A stretch of 64,000 bases of DNA, taken from contig NC_071668.1 of NCBI RefSeq assembly GCF_028554725.1, positions 10,585,001-10,649,000 on the forward strand, in the 5' to 3' direction. Source of the stretch: Zeugodacus cucurbitae. Taxonomy: Eukaryota; Arthropoda; Insecta; Diptera; Tephritidae. Positions 23,009 to 35,325 of the stretch are shown here, piece by piece. The position numbers and the translations under genes were made by a program. Every line of letters begins with the position of its first letter. Position 1 is the stretch's first letter. The notes under the pieces were generated by a model, which made no database searches, was not told where the DNA came from, and saw nothing but the letters and a program-made list of their open reading frames with translations.

Positions 23009-23474
23009 GCACACATAATGCCCAGCCGTATGGGTAAAATCGAAGCCGATGTATTCTTCGCCTTCTTCATTACACAAATGTTGTGGTATGTGGTGATAAT
23101 CTTGTTAATCGTCGAAGGTAGCAGCAAAACCATAAGGGAAAGTAATAAAACTGCAGCTATTGTGCATAAAATGCTAAATATATCTGATGAATCGGCAGTG
23201 CATGATCGGCTGTTGCGTCTGTCGTTGCAGTTATCGCATCGACGTGTTGCGTTTACAGCCGCTGGACTCTTTAATTTGAATCGTACATTGATATTTACGG
23301 TAAATGGACCGGAAATTAAATATTTAAGTAAATGTACAACGAATTCTATATGCTCATTTGTAGATTTGTGGTGCTGCCACTTGCTACCTCATAATCCTAA
23401 TACAATTTCGCTATAATCCAGCACATTGGGATCGATTGAACCCGTCACCAGGTTCAGCTTTAGCTTCAGGATAA
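23009..23474 (+). pseudogene. Gr28a 3' fragment (partial duplicate)
   Basis: This is the last 97 codons of exon 3 (23009-23299, from IMPSRMGKIEAD to RTLIFT) and a copy of exon 4 (23364-23474, ending SGSALASG-like then TAA). Frame, donor (GTAAAT) and acceptor (TTTGTAG) are all intact. It differs from Gr28a by only a few residues, for example a loss of charge at E.DEFF to E.DVFF and S.S to P.P in the tail. It lacks all N-terminal membrane segments and any start region of its own. I treat it as a truncated pseudogene by-product of the duplication, although its frame is undamaged. Confidence 0.85.
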
Positions 23475-24356
23475 AGTGATGTGCCTCAAGAAGATTCCGA
23501 GCAACGTACAAATTGGTATACATATTAGGTACATACATACATATGTATGTGCAAACAATATAGAATTTTGTATATACATTTATTATCTATATATGAAGGA
23601 GTATGTAAGCACTTAACTTCCTCGCAGCATGTAATCAACTCAATTATTTGCAATTTGTTCCGAAATAATATAAACATATTTGCTTTAAACGTTTAATCAA
23701 AGTATTTTATTTGTACCGGATTTGCCACATGTATAAACATGTATACAGAAGTAAATACTCACATATTAACCATTTCCGATATAAGTAGCACGAAAACTCC
23801 TTTTATTGTTCACTATAACACTATTTAAGATATTTGTAATAAAATAAATTAAAATTTTCACTTTTGCACTAAATTTCCAATGTGACGCAGTTGAAATTCC
23901 GCAAAAACTAACAAATTTGCCGCTTTGCTTTTGCCGTTTCCGTTATGTTCCGTATATTCCAAGCGTCCGCTCTTATTAGCATTGCTGACAGCAGCTCCAT
24001 CTATGCGCTGTTGCATAGAAGCAATATAAAACAGCTGACATTCACAAGGAGAGAAAAATTAGTGATGGGCGAAGTAGTGATTTTTCAGCATCGGTGAAAA
24101 GAGTGACGACGATTTTTTGGAGATTTTTGTTACTGGGGCGCCAAGATTTGAGGCCTCTTTCATGTTAATTAGCCCGAAATAAGCACTTTATAAGGAAAAA
24201 ATTGATATCTTGCACTGTTCGCGAGATATTCGCAAAATCATATACTGGAAGTGATTTTTCAGTCACAGCGATAAATTCAGCGGTAGTGAAATATCGCTCA
24301 TCACTAAGAACAGCTGACTTTGAGTGTGAGAAAATGAAACAGAATTTTTTACAAAA
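23475..24356 (+). other. Duplicated intergenic DNA upstream of the ZRSR2 pseudogene
   Basis: It corresponds to 17999-18650 plus 20615-20725 of copy 1, including the ZRSR2 promoter region near 23760-24060. It holds one arm of the foldback element. It also has a small extra 'acatacatac' stretch at 23530 not seen in copy 1. No gene is present. Confidence 0.75.
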
Positions 24357-25715
24357 ATGCCGGGTAAAAGGTAAATTATATTTTGTAATTTTGTGTTATT
24401 TTAGTTAAAAAAAAGTATCCATTTACTTTAATTACATATTGCAACACTAAAATAGGAGACCGTGGCGCAAGGAATAGAAAAAACAACAACGAAAACGCAA
24501 AAGACGAAGTGCTGCCATAGCACGGCATCAGCTATTGGAAGAATGTAATTGCAAAAAGAAATATATTTCTAAAGAACCGTATCTAATAAAAAAACAAATT
24601 TGATACACAGAAGAAGCAAAGAAATTCCAAGATCCCTCCTATCAGCAGTATTTACAGCAGCAATTGCTACTTGAAGAGCACAAACAACGTGAAATTGAAC
24701 GCATACATGACGCAGAAGAGGAGGCTTGGCTCCGACACGACCTATTAGCGCATCGTCAATTCCGCCTGCAACAACAACAGCGTGCTGCTGCAGAGGCGGC
24801 TGCCAACGCTATACGTGCACAACAAGAAAAAGAATTGTTGGCTAAGTTAGCAGAGGAGCAACGACGACGAGATGAACGTGAAAAATGTGAAGCAGCTGCA
24901 GCTGCTGAATTCGAGAAAATGTTGCAGTGTATGGAATAATTTCTCAACAGTAAAGGTGAACCACCACCCGAGCGTCGTGTAGGAGAAACGCGACCAGGAC
25001 AACCATTATGTGCCTTATATGAACGTACAAATTGTTGCCGTTTTGGGCCGACATGTATTAAGAATCATCGTCGTCCATTACTCGCCAATATCATTGTCGT
25101 GCGTAACTTCTTCGTGCATCCACTATTGGAATGGGAAAGTGAGTACCAAGAATATGCACATGCCGATGGCAATCTTGAGTTAAGTGAACAAGATTTATGT
25201 GAAGCTTACACTGAATTCTTTGAAGATGTGTTGCCTGAACTCGAAGGATTCGGACATTACGAAATACGCTGCGATATCTACGCGGTCATGTTTTTGTTCA
25301 GTATATTGAGGAAAGGTAAGTTCTAGTTCATTGATAATCTACAATTTTATAGTTATCTTTACTTATGCAGATCTGCTTTAAAAGCTTTTATAAAACTACA
25401 AGGACGTTATTATGCGGGCAAGCAATCAAATGTTGAATTTGCGAACATACCGACGTGGCGCAATGCAATCTGTGGTACGTGAGGCAATGCAGCTTAAACC
25501 GTCTTGTGTGGATGGTATCTTTTTATAAAGAAAAATCAACGAATATATCAACAAATGCAGTGCTCCATTCACTTGTTGCATAACTACTTTTTTATAGATG
25601 CACATTTATAATACAATTAAGACAGAATATCTCATGATAAAGGAGCTAGCAAAGAAGCGAAAGCAATCAAGTATAGGAGAAATGAAAAAAATACAGTTGG
25701 ATTGACTCGTTTCGA
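24357..25715 (+). pseudogene. ZRSR2/Urp pseudogene
   Basis: This is the second copy of the neighbouring splicing-factor gene. Exon 1 (MPGK) and its GTAAAT donor remain. Exon 2 carries an in-frame stop (RPWRKE then TAG, about 24480). Exon 3 has a second stop after MLQCME (about 24938), a small deletion at about 24970 and another frame-breaking deletion near 25255. Exon 4 is recognisable at 25371-25474. Exon 5 and nearly all of exon 6, including zinc finger 2 and most of the RS-like tail, are deleted. Only 'gaagcgaaagca' from the tail is left, near 25655. It cannot give a functional protein. Confidence 0.93.
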
Positions 25716-26581
25716 AAGGTACGCTTCTGGGTATTCGTCAATTGATTCCAATTTAATAAAGCTTTGAAGGTTTCCAATTAGATACGCTCCTCTGGCTGTA
25801 TATTGCATTTTATATTAAAATATATATATATAAACTAGACTTTCTACAAATAATAAAGAGCTGTTGGGAAGTAAAATCCTAAAAATATTAACAATGCAAT
25901 TGAAGGAAATCGGTTGCATACTTTTAGGATTTTCAAGTTAAACTGTAGTTTTTATTGTTAGACGCTAAAAGAATCATAACGCCGCACTCCCTTGTTCCCG
26001 AAATCTTAAAACCCTTTCAAAATCATAATTAAAACAACCATAATTTTTTTTATTAAAGTTTTATTGTTTTTTTTTTTAATTTTTAATATTTTATTTTCGT
26101 CATTCATTGCAGATTATTAGAAAAAACTTGTGAAAATGGATTTTAAAATCGTATAAATATTTTAAAACAAATAAGAAATAACGGCTTATTAATAGACTGG
26201 CAGTAAAGTTAAAACAAAAAAAGAAATTACGTTTTCCAAAATTGAATGGGGCCGCATTGACATGTAGCTGAAGAGAATTTTGCAATTAAGCTGTTACTAA
26301 TTTGAAGGTGATTTTGTTATAAAATATATATTTTTTATCTATAAATTCTTCCCACTTTGCTACAAGAATGCACGCAGTAATAAATTCTAAAGTCTATTAT
26401 TTGCATTTTTTTCAACTTTCTTTACAAATAAAATTAAAAACAAAAATTTGTAAAAAAGAAAAAACAAAATAAAAATTATAAAATTAATTAAAAACACACA
26501 CAGAGACAGACAATGCCGTAACGACATGGCAAAAACATCGCCGTGTCGTTAAAGCCAACTCGTGCTACAACGTCCAACAGC
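25716..26581 (-). other. End of the duplication and schlaff-like 3' flank
   Basis: The duplicated block ends about 25985. From there to 26581 the sequence is very AT-rich and probably includes the 3' UTR of the minus-strand lectin gene. No confident polyadenylation signal could be singled out among many A/T-rich candidates. Confidence 0.5.
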
Positions 26582-29500
26582 TTAAAGACGAATGCCTGGA
26601 TTTGTGGCCGCAACATAACGCAGCAATTCATCGTTATCCTCACAGATGACGGGCTTCTCGTGATAGCAAGCAACATCGTGCCATGCAATACCATCATTGT
26701 AGACATTGTTCAACACCGACAAACATTGTTCCTTGGTTTGGTTAATGTCGTATTCAGCATTGTCGGGTTGTGGACGCTTCTTGTGTCCGGTTTGTGACCA
26801 TGGATTGTAACCCCAGCCTTGTGGAATGCGGTTGGTAGCTTGGATCTTCTCGCGTGTTGCAGACCAGAACCAACCGTAAACATTCTTGGGTTCCAAATCG
26901 GGACGATTTTCACAACCAGCGAAATCGCAGATACGGCCAGCAGTCCAGATGTAAGGCACATCGTTTTGTTGAATGACACGGAAGATCAGATTGTTCTTCT
27001 CTTGGGTCTCCAAAGCGACCAAGTCCATACAGTATTCACGGCACAAGTTACGGCCATCCAACCAATCGACCTTCTTGTTGGCAAGCGCTGGTACGTGGGT
27101 GCTCAAGAACATGTTGCGACCGCGGTATGAGAATTCTTTGGGACCTGCAAGCAAACAGTAAATGGTGGGTAAGTAAATTGTTTATTTTTTATTTTTTCAT
27201 TTTAATTATAATTTTTCCCTACACTTTGCAACAGTCCAACAATGCAAGCAGGTTTAAACAACAAAATACTTTGCGCTTACCAGCTATTTGTAAAGCTGGC
27301 AGCACATCATGCCGTAAGCCCTTTTGTGTCGCTCCAAACCAGTGAAACTACTGTTGCAACAAATCGCTGCTGCCACGCCTGCCACACAATGCAAGTGCTC
27401 TTAACAATCTGTTGGCAAACAGCTGAGTCATTACTAGTGCTGAGCTATTGGGTCGCCATTATGCAACAAGCTGCCGCAACAAACTTTAAATCAGTTCACA
27501 GGTAATAGCTTGCACCTTCTTGTTTATGCCTCGCTGCTGTTGCCACTGCCGACTTGCATTTTGACGAGTGGAAATAAGTGCTAATATGCATTGCAAATAG
27601 CTGTGTGCCACCAGCAGTTGGTTGGTAGGTGTCTACGTCGTTACTTTGACGTCTTCACCGACCAACAGTTGAGACAGCATCAAAGCTGACAGCTTAAATA
27701 AGTCGGAAGAGTGCACAAAGACTTCACAATACAAATGTGAAGTGTAAATAACGATGTCGGCAGTGCCGTAAAGCAGTGGGAATATTTTGTAAAGCTTGTG
27801 TGTGTGGGATTTTCCATTTACTTTACTTTTTTTTTAATTTTTGATTTCTACTTTAAGCCTCAACTATATACGGACTTATTGTGCTGAATCTGTCTGATTT
27901 TTTTCCGAAAAGGTATGTATAAATTAAAAATTATATATATTTTAAGCAAACAAAATCAGAAATGGGATATGAATTTGAACTATGATATAAATACTTTATA
28001 GACATTCTAGAAGTGTGTTTAGCATAGTAGTATCAACTATCTCTACAGTGAGGCTAACTCCTTCTACTTTATTGCTACCTAAATCTCTCCTCTCCAATTT
28101 CTACAAGCATAGTCAGTAAATATATTATCTTTCATGAACTCTTATCCACATGTTCGTTGCAATGTACTTTCGGTTCATTCAACTTCTTTACATTAAACTC
28201 ATCACTAACAGCTGCATAGTACAAAGCAGTCAAACTTTTCAACAACAATTTATAAGGCCCTTTTCTCCTGCTACAATTGAGTTGTGTAAATTGCGGAAAC
28301 GGTGTAGGAAAACTAAAAATTTGCAAATGAAGCTAGTGAAAGGAAAATATCAAACAAATTGAGCAATCTTGACTTTCTACTATGCCGTCCGTGCGATTTT
28401 TTGCTTTAATTATTGACACTTAACAACGCTTGCCGCATTTAATTTCGCCAATCATTGCCATTGCAAGTAAAAAAGAAGAAGTTTTTTATTCAAAAATGGT
28501 AATTTTTTAACATTCGATAAATGCAAGCTGTTGCAATGAAGAAAAGGAGTTTTATGGATTTGAGAAAAGTTAGAGGAAAGCTTTTGTTGGGTAAAGCGGA
28601 AATATTTTTTCCAAAAAGTTGTTTACTTAATGGCCTACACTTGCGGCAGATGGAAGTAATTTCATTATCTTTGTCGAGAGATAATAATGGTTTGCTGGTA
28701 GCTTCCTCAATTAATAGCTACATCAAGTGTTTTATCTTTAACGAGCATATTTTAAAACTTCAACATCCAACCAATGCCTCTAATGTTTTATGTAAATATT
28801 CACCTTCAACGCTAAGCACACCCGGTATATATACATAGTACATATGTGACTTGCGTATTTTATTGTTGTGGCTGATAGCATTAAATTGCCACGTAATTAC
28901 CACATTAACGTTTTATACGTAACTGATACAACAGCTTATGGCGCATCATTTCATTTCAGTATGTGTAAATGTAAGCTTCTTACACTAGCTAGCCACTTTT
29001 ATTGCCTGTTCTTCTTACGATATTCATCTGGCTATTATCTGCACACTCATGATCTCGGTTGATGTAGGTCAAGGCGATTGAAACTGATGAATTCGTATAA
29101 ACCAGTTGCAAATTGCTTCTTAAATACACAGCCAAGAGTGCATCACAAGCTTATTGCTCATAGCAGTCAACTCTAGACAGACAAAAGACTTAAGCAACAA
29201 ACTTGCTTGGCAGCTAGAATAATTATTAATTTAATTAAAGGGAAACTGTGTGATGAGATGCAAAAAAAAAAATAAATTGCACACAATTAAAATTGGCTAC
29301 GTGCCAAGCCAGCGCTGCAGTCCGTGTATGTATAAATCGCCACGCTTAATAAGTAATCAAACCGAGCAAAAATTTTCAATTAGTGTTCGAATATTCAATT
29401 AAAATTCGAATATTAAATTAATTTTCAGATATTCAATCAATTTTCAATTAAATTTCGAGTTTTCAATTAGTGTTCGGATATTCACTTAATTTTCGAATAA

Positions 29501-32500
29501 TAAATTAATTTTCGAATATTCAGTTAAATTTCGAATATTCAATTATTTTTCGAATTTTCAATTACTGTTCGGAAATTTAATTAATTTTCGAATATTCAAT
29601 CACTTTTCGAATTTTAAATTAATGTTCGAATATTCACTTAATTTTCGAATAATAAATTAATTTTCGAATATTCAATTAATTTTTCGAATTTTCAATTAAT
29701 GTTCGAATATTCACTTTCGAATTTTCAATAAATTTTAATTTCAGCTTTAGCTCGTAACTCAACTGCAGTGTCAAAGTGAAGAGTGAAGAAAAAACTTTGA
29801 AATCCACTCAATAGAATTACAGTAATGTGGCAGAACACCTAACTACCAAATGTTGCAAGTTGCTGTTCGTGCAACTGCAACACTGACAACACCAAAGTTG
29901 CACAGCACCTCACTGCTGCTGCTGTGGCTGCAATAATGCCAGGCATTGCAACATTTCGAAGAGGAAGCATTTCAGACAAACAAACAACCAACAACAACAA
30001 CTTAATAAATTGATGTTGCAACAATTGTAACAACAAAGTGGAGAAATAGAAAACGTGAGCGCTGCATTATTTGGTAAGCATTTTAAAACTCATTGTTGTT
30101 GTTATTATTATTGTTATTTTCATTTGTATTGCTCGATGCTGGGGCAGCAACTCCCAATTGACCTAATAAGTATTTTTCTTATTTTTTAAGCAAATATGTG
30201 TTGTTGTTGTTTTCTGTTAGACAGCAAAAGGGCAACTGTGGCGGCGGCGCATAGAGTGTTGAGCAAATTCTTGTGTTGTTGGAAGTGCAGTTTTGCAATT
30301 GCTAGGTATTTGTACCTTAGTTAGTATTGTACAGAGAGCTGTGATCTCTGGTAACAGAGACAGAGTTCTGACAGAGTTGCCAAGCAATTTTCAAAATTAA
30401 ATTTTAAACTTTTTTAATATGAAAAATAAAAAATAAACAAAAATCGAAAAATGGAAACATTTCGAAACAAACTAATATTATTACTGAAAGTGTTTTTTCT
30501 GAGAAGAGTTGCCAACTATATATTATTATAATTATTCTTAAATACTTAATTATCTTTTTAAAAGACAAATAGCTCAATTTTTTCTGATTTTAAATGTGAA
30601 TTATTCTTATTTATATAAGATTTATTTAATTGAACTATTTTTCGACAAAGTTTTGAACAGGGTTGCCAAATAATTTTTTTTTTAATATTTATTTATGTAT
30701 TTTATATATTTTTTTAATTAAAACTTTTCGTATTTATATTAGATTTATTTTATTAAACTATTTTTAAAAAATTTTTGGACTGGGTTGCCAAATATTTTTT
30801 TTTTCTAATATTCAGTTATTTTAATTTTGTTTTCTTATTTTAAATATAAACTATTCGTATTTATGTTAGATATATTTAATTGAACTTTATTCGACAATTT
30901 TTTGGACAGGGTTGCCAAATAATTTTTTCTAAAATTTTTTTTTTTATATTTTTTTCTAATTTCTATTCTCATGTACTTTATTTGGTATATTCATTTATTT
31001 AAATTCAAATTGAATTGCCGACTTTAATTATATATACAAAAAATATTAAAATTACTACCAGAAAACTTCGTCAACTCTATTTGTGCCGCCTGCAACTACA
31101 ACAACTCGTATCAAACATTACAATAAAATTTTATGTTGTTCGAGTCACACAATGTTGTTGTATAATAAATTTAAAATTTTACACCAACAACAACAATTTT
31201 GTTGGTATTTTTTACGACTAGCAGCTTTTATTGCTGTTATATCATATCTAAATAATAAATCCCCGCATCCGGAATGCATTTGCATTGCATTTGAGTCGTA
31301 ACGAAATTGTTTGATTATATGTTTAGTCAGCTGAATCAGCCGGTTAAGTGTGCAAATACAAGTGCTTACAGTTTGAAAATTAAATTCTGCTGTTTATTGC
31401 TTCATAGTGAATAGCAATAGCTTGCGAAATTGTAACTAAATATAGTTGAATTTTTTTTGCGGGGTGTGAATAGTTTTTTTTAAGAATTGTCTAGTGCTAC
31501 GTGATTCAGAGTTGCTTAATTTCTTATTCCAGCTTTGAAAAATTGTTCTCCCTAAACTTGTCTATTCTGAAAATATTCCATGCAATTTACTTTCACCATC
31601 GCGTGTTGTTTGTAATTAAAAAATTAAATTTAGAAAAAAAATTGAGAAACGATTTTAGTACAAAAAACTCTATTTTAATTAATGCAGTGAAGCAAAAAAA
31701 TCAAAAATAAAAAAACGTAAGATAAAAAAATAAATTGAAATCCACACCGCCAACTGCTATTAGCTTAATAGCCATCACATCACTTCGTTATTTAACGGAA
31801 TTTTAAAATGACAACAAAAAAATAGCAAATTTACAGTTGTTGCTGCGGGGCATGTGAATCTCCCGACGTTATTAAAAATTAGCATGCTTGCGCTCGAAGC
31901 GGATGTGTCGACTGGGCTTTCTGTTTAGTTAATTGTCTATTAGAACTAATTTGTATTGTGCGCTGTTGTAGCACATACGAAATCTCGTTTTGCCGGCATT
32001 TTTTTTTTTAATTTTTTGTTTGTCTTTCATCTATCTTCCCTATCTTTTATAAATGCAAATCGCTTTCAAGTGTAAATCCGTATAGCGGCTATTGTTCGCC
32101 TAACTATAAAATTGGTAATAAATAAATAAAACTCGCACAGCTTGTTCTAAACCATTTACAAACATACCTATATGCTTGCCGAAAACTGGCTTGAAATCCG
32201 AATTTTTCGAAAGTAAACTAGGATATAAATATGTGCGCTTCAATCTTGTTTCAAGCTTTCGCTTTGCTGTGCGCGCTCAATGCATATGGACGCGTGTGTT
32301 GCGTAAGCACGCATGCCAGTTTGTCTGCATAAATCTTTGTTTTTTTTTTAATTTTTTTTTGGCCGTAAATACTTTTTTCCTCACATGGCAACTCTTTTTT
32401 TTTACTTTTGGTGCGATTTTTGGGTTTTTTTGAGTGAGTTGGCGCTATGGAAAGTGATATTTGAATTTGAAATCTTCACAAAAGTAGTGAGACACAGCTT

Positions 32501-35325
32501 ATATAGGATACTTTGTTGTAATAAGCAAAATCTGAGGTTAGACACGCCCACTTTTTACTGTAAAATTGCTAAAAATGCTTTAAATCTCTAGCCATTATAT
32601 TGTAAGTAACAATTATTTATTGTTATATGGGACTTGATTACAAATAAGTTCAAAAATTGAAATATGGGCGTGGCACTACCTACTTTTGCATGAAAATCCA
32701 TATATCATAAAGTACTGGACCAATTTGGTTCAAATTCGATATGCAGAATGTAGGGATGACTTCAAAATGAAATTGATCGAGATATCAGTTGGGTTAGAAA
32801 GATTAAAAAACCATTTTGGACAGATACATTCCAGAAAATTTTAAGTATAAGGTCTGAGCAAAATGAAGATCATCTAAGCTGTCAATCGATCGATCCAACG
32901 TATCACAAATCGATGGAAACATTAGACAAATTTGTACAAATTGAGCTACGAATTACTTCCGCATCCACCGTATTTTTTAGATCAGACCACCAGCAACATT
33001 TTTCGGTCAACTAATCTCAAGAGAAGCTCTATGTTCTATCTAGTGAAGCCCAATGCTCCAATCTAGGTACTATGGGAATATTTATATATATATATCTCAA
33101 GAGAATAGTCGCTCGATTGCTAATACCAAGACCTATTTTGAAGCAAGTGTTTAATAATTTTTTTATTATTCTTTATTATTTTCCCTTCTCGAACTCATTG
33201 CCAACTTGAAAGCATGTCAGCTGTTAGCTGTTTCTCAACTTTCTTCGATCATTTTCACTAGTCAATGCAATTAAGGCCGCTTGCAGTGACCTTCAACGGC
33301 ATTCATTCATGTTCAAGTGCCCGGCTGCGGTTGAAATATTAATTGCAAAGCATACTAATGTGAAAACATTTAAAATATGTCTGATGTATATATGCTTGTG
33401 TTACTTTTATAGCAAACCTTAAATGCGCCGAGGCAATGTGAAATTAGTTAAAAATAAAGCGCTGACGCCACTGTCATGACACTTCTAATATAGCCTCAGT
33501 TGACTCAATTGAGGAAGAAAAAAGCAGAAACGTGCGGAAAAATTTTAAAATTTGCCAAAAGTTGGAATCGATTACGATTTTCCACTTATTAAAAATGCAC
33601 AACTCGTAGCTAAGTATATATGTATGACTGTATATAGTATATATTAAGTTGACTGTCGAAAGGTTTGTTTTGGCTTACAACCAATAAAGGGTGACACGTA
33701 TGCGCTGATAGCTTATTTTTATATACAAAACATATGTGTGGATGAACTAAAATAGCTGCACGTATCAGCATAAATTTTTGTTGTTGTTGTTATTATTTTT
33801 TTTTTTCGTTTTGGTTTTTTTTTTTTTACTTGCAAACAGTGGCAGTCAGACAAAGTTCATGTATACATGTTAAGCTTAGCCAAAACAACAACATTTTACA
33901 ACAAAATATTCACAAAAACAAACATATAATCATCACTTGTTCCGCCTGCAGCATCATATTTAACACCTCTGCCGTGCTGTGTAGCCTGTGCGAGGGGAGT
34001 GAACGTCTGTCGTGTTTAAATCATTTTTTGTTTGTTGCTTGTTAACTTTGTTGTTTTTGTTTTTCATTTAGTCGCATGCATTGCATGTTGACTTTAAAAA
34101 CGCACTCACGCCGGTTGTTGGACTTTTACTATGCAACTTTTAATGGCACTCGCGACGCATGCGTCACGTAAATACATATGAATTTGTCGCGCTTCGCACG
34201 GCGCATGCGTGACCCACATTAGCTCCTTTGGCTTTATGTAAGCGCATGCACATTGGTGGTACGCTAGGTATGTGGCTCGCTGTAGGTCCATAAATACGTG
34301 CAAAATATTTATTTAACTTACTAACCGAGTGACTACTCAAGTGGTGCGATTAGGTGGCTAGACTGGTAGGCAATTTTGTGTATACAGTTGTATAGGTATA
34401 AGTGGGGCATCAGCGATTGTGGGTGATTATTTGTGGAAGCATATTGAGGCATTCAAGTATTTAAAACTGTATTTTCGCTATTTTGTCTCTCTACTGATAG
34501 CAGTACTTTTCAACATTTATTTACAAAAATAGTGTTCTATTTGCATAAATTCCAGTAAAATTGTAAATAGAGCGAGTTAAAGGAAAATTGTTTGCTTGCT
34601 AAATCCCATATTCATTATTAAAAGTGTCAAACACCAAATGGTCAATAAACTCGAGTTTATTTTATTTTTTCAGCGAGTTAAAGAAAAATTGTGGCATAGT
34701 AAACTCGGTGATTATGAGTAGTATTTACTGCCAAAAAATTATCATTAAACTCCTGTTTTTCTAATTTTTTTTAACGAGTTAAAGAAAAATGTTTACATAG
34801 TCAACTCCGTCTGTATGAGTAGTGTTTACTGCCAAACAATGACTAATAAACTCTCGCTTGTTCTAAATTTTTTAACGAGTTAAAAGCAAATATTAATTCG
34901 TTTAAACTTCGTTTTTATAAATATAAATATTTAAAGAGAAATAACCGCTAAACTCGTCATATTTAGCAAATAACTTAAACTTTCTGGGTGAAAAAATAAA
35001 AAAAAAAATATTTTTTTGCTAAATTGCATTATTGTGGGTAGTGTTTAATAAGCAATTTACTCGAGTTTTGGATCTGTCTTTTTTAATTCTTGGAGTTTAT
35101 TCTTATCTCGAATTTCATTCCAACTTCTCTGTTTGCAAAATTAGTTTTCTTTTCTGTTTGGTTTGGTTTTTTGTACTTACGTCTGGCACATTTCGCTGGC
35201 ACTGGCAGTGACAAGAATCTACCAGGTTTCGTTGATGTGCTTGTGGAGGATCTGGCTTGACTGATGGCGGGATCAGCGTACGCCACTGCTATGCAGACAG
35301 CAGCTATCACTAATGTGATTTTCAT
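26582..35325 (-). CDS. slf: Schlaff-like secreted C-type lectin (two coding exons)
   Basis: On the minus strand, coding exon 1 is 35325-35181 and coding exon 2 is 27144-26582, joined in phase 1 (C|GT = Arg). The total is 235 aa. Residues 1-17 (MKITLVIAAVCIAVAYA) form a signal peptide. A short S/T-rich linker follows, then a C-type lectin fold from about residue 47: six or more cysteines, the VDWLDGRNLCREYC helix region, YGWFWSATRE, a QPDN sugar/calcium loop, and WHDVACYHEKPVICE. It resembles Drosophila schlaff (CG3244), an extracellular lectin needed for cohesion of cuticle layers. The intron is 8 kb. An AG acceptor abuts the ATG exactly, so an upstream non-coding exon is expected. Confidence 0.88.
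29375..29735. repeat. AT-rich tandem repeat, ~20 bp unit
   Basis: About 18 degenerate copies of a unit close to 'ttcgaatattcaattaattt'. The 'ttcgaa' (or 'ttcgga') core recurs roughly every 19-22 bases. The unit is itself near-palindromic around TTCGAA and AATT. Confidence 0.85.
30370..30930. repeat. Tandem repeat, ~120-150 bp unit with GTTGCCAA core
   Basis: 'gttgccaa' occurs near 30376, 30508, 30662, 30784 and 30911. The last three copies are the best preserved, with 'ggacagggttgccaaataa' and 'tatttatattagattta' in the same order. Intervening DNA is T-rich. Confidence 0.75.
34560..34980. repeat. Tandem repeat, 101 bp unit, four copies
   Basis: 'cgagttaaagaaaaat' begins at about 34573, 34674, 34775 and 34876, an exact 101-base spacing. 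Each copy also has 'taaactc' and 'agtgtttactgccaaa' phrases. Copy 4 is decayed. Confidence 0.85.

Larger units (their letters stand above)
23005..25985 (+). repeat. Second copy of a tandem segmental duplication (Gr28a tail + ZRSR2)
   Basis: The segment repeats, in the same order and orientation, about 17545-23005: the Gr28a exon 3 tail and exon 4, the intergenic DNA, and the ZRSR2 exons with leader. Its closing phrase 'aactgtagtttttattgtta' also occurs just before its start. Copy 2 is shorter (3.0 versus 5.5 kb). It lacks the roughly 2 kb of inserts at 18.65-20.6 kb and has lost ZRSR2 exon 5 and most of exon 6. Confidence 0.9.
27145..35180 (-). other. 8 kb intron of the schlaff-like gene
   Basis: I see no convincing nested gene on either strand. 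It contains three tandem arrays (29375-29735, 30370-30930 and 34560-34980, listed separately). It also has many 'caacaa' runs and a diverged interspersed-repeat fragment around 32640-32830 ('gggcgtggcac', 'tcgagatatcagttggg'). Confidence 0.65.

Noticed and set aside
26543..27505. Several plus-strand frames over the lectin exon
   Set aside because: They are antisense shadows of the schlaff-like coding exon or its flank.
28521..28838. 105-residue plus-strand frame in the lectin intron
   Set aside because: No family resemblance, no splice or promoter context, and low-complexity surroundings.
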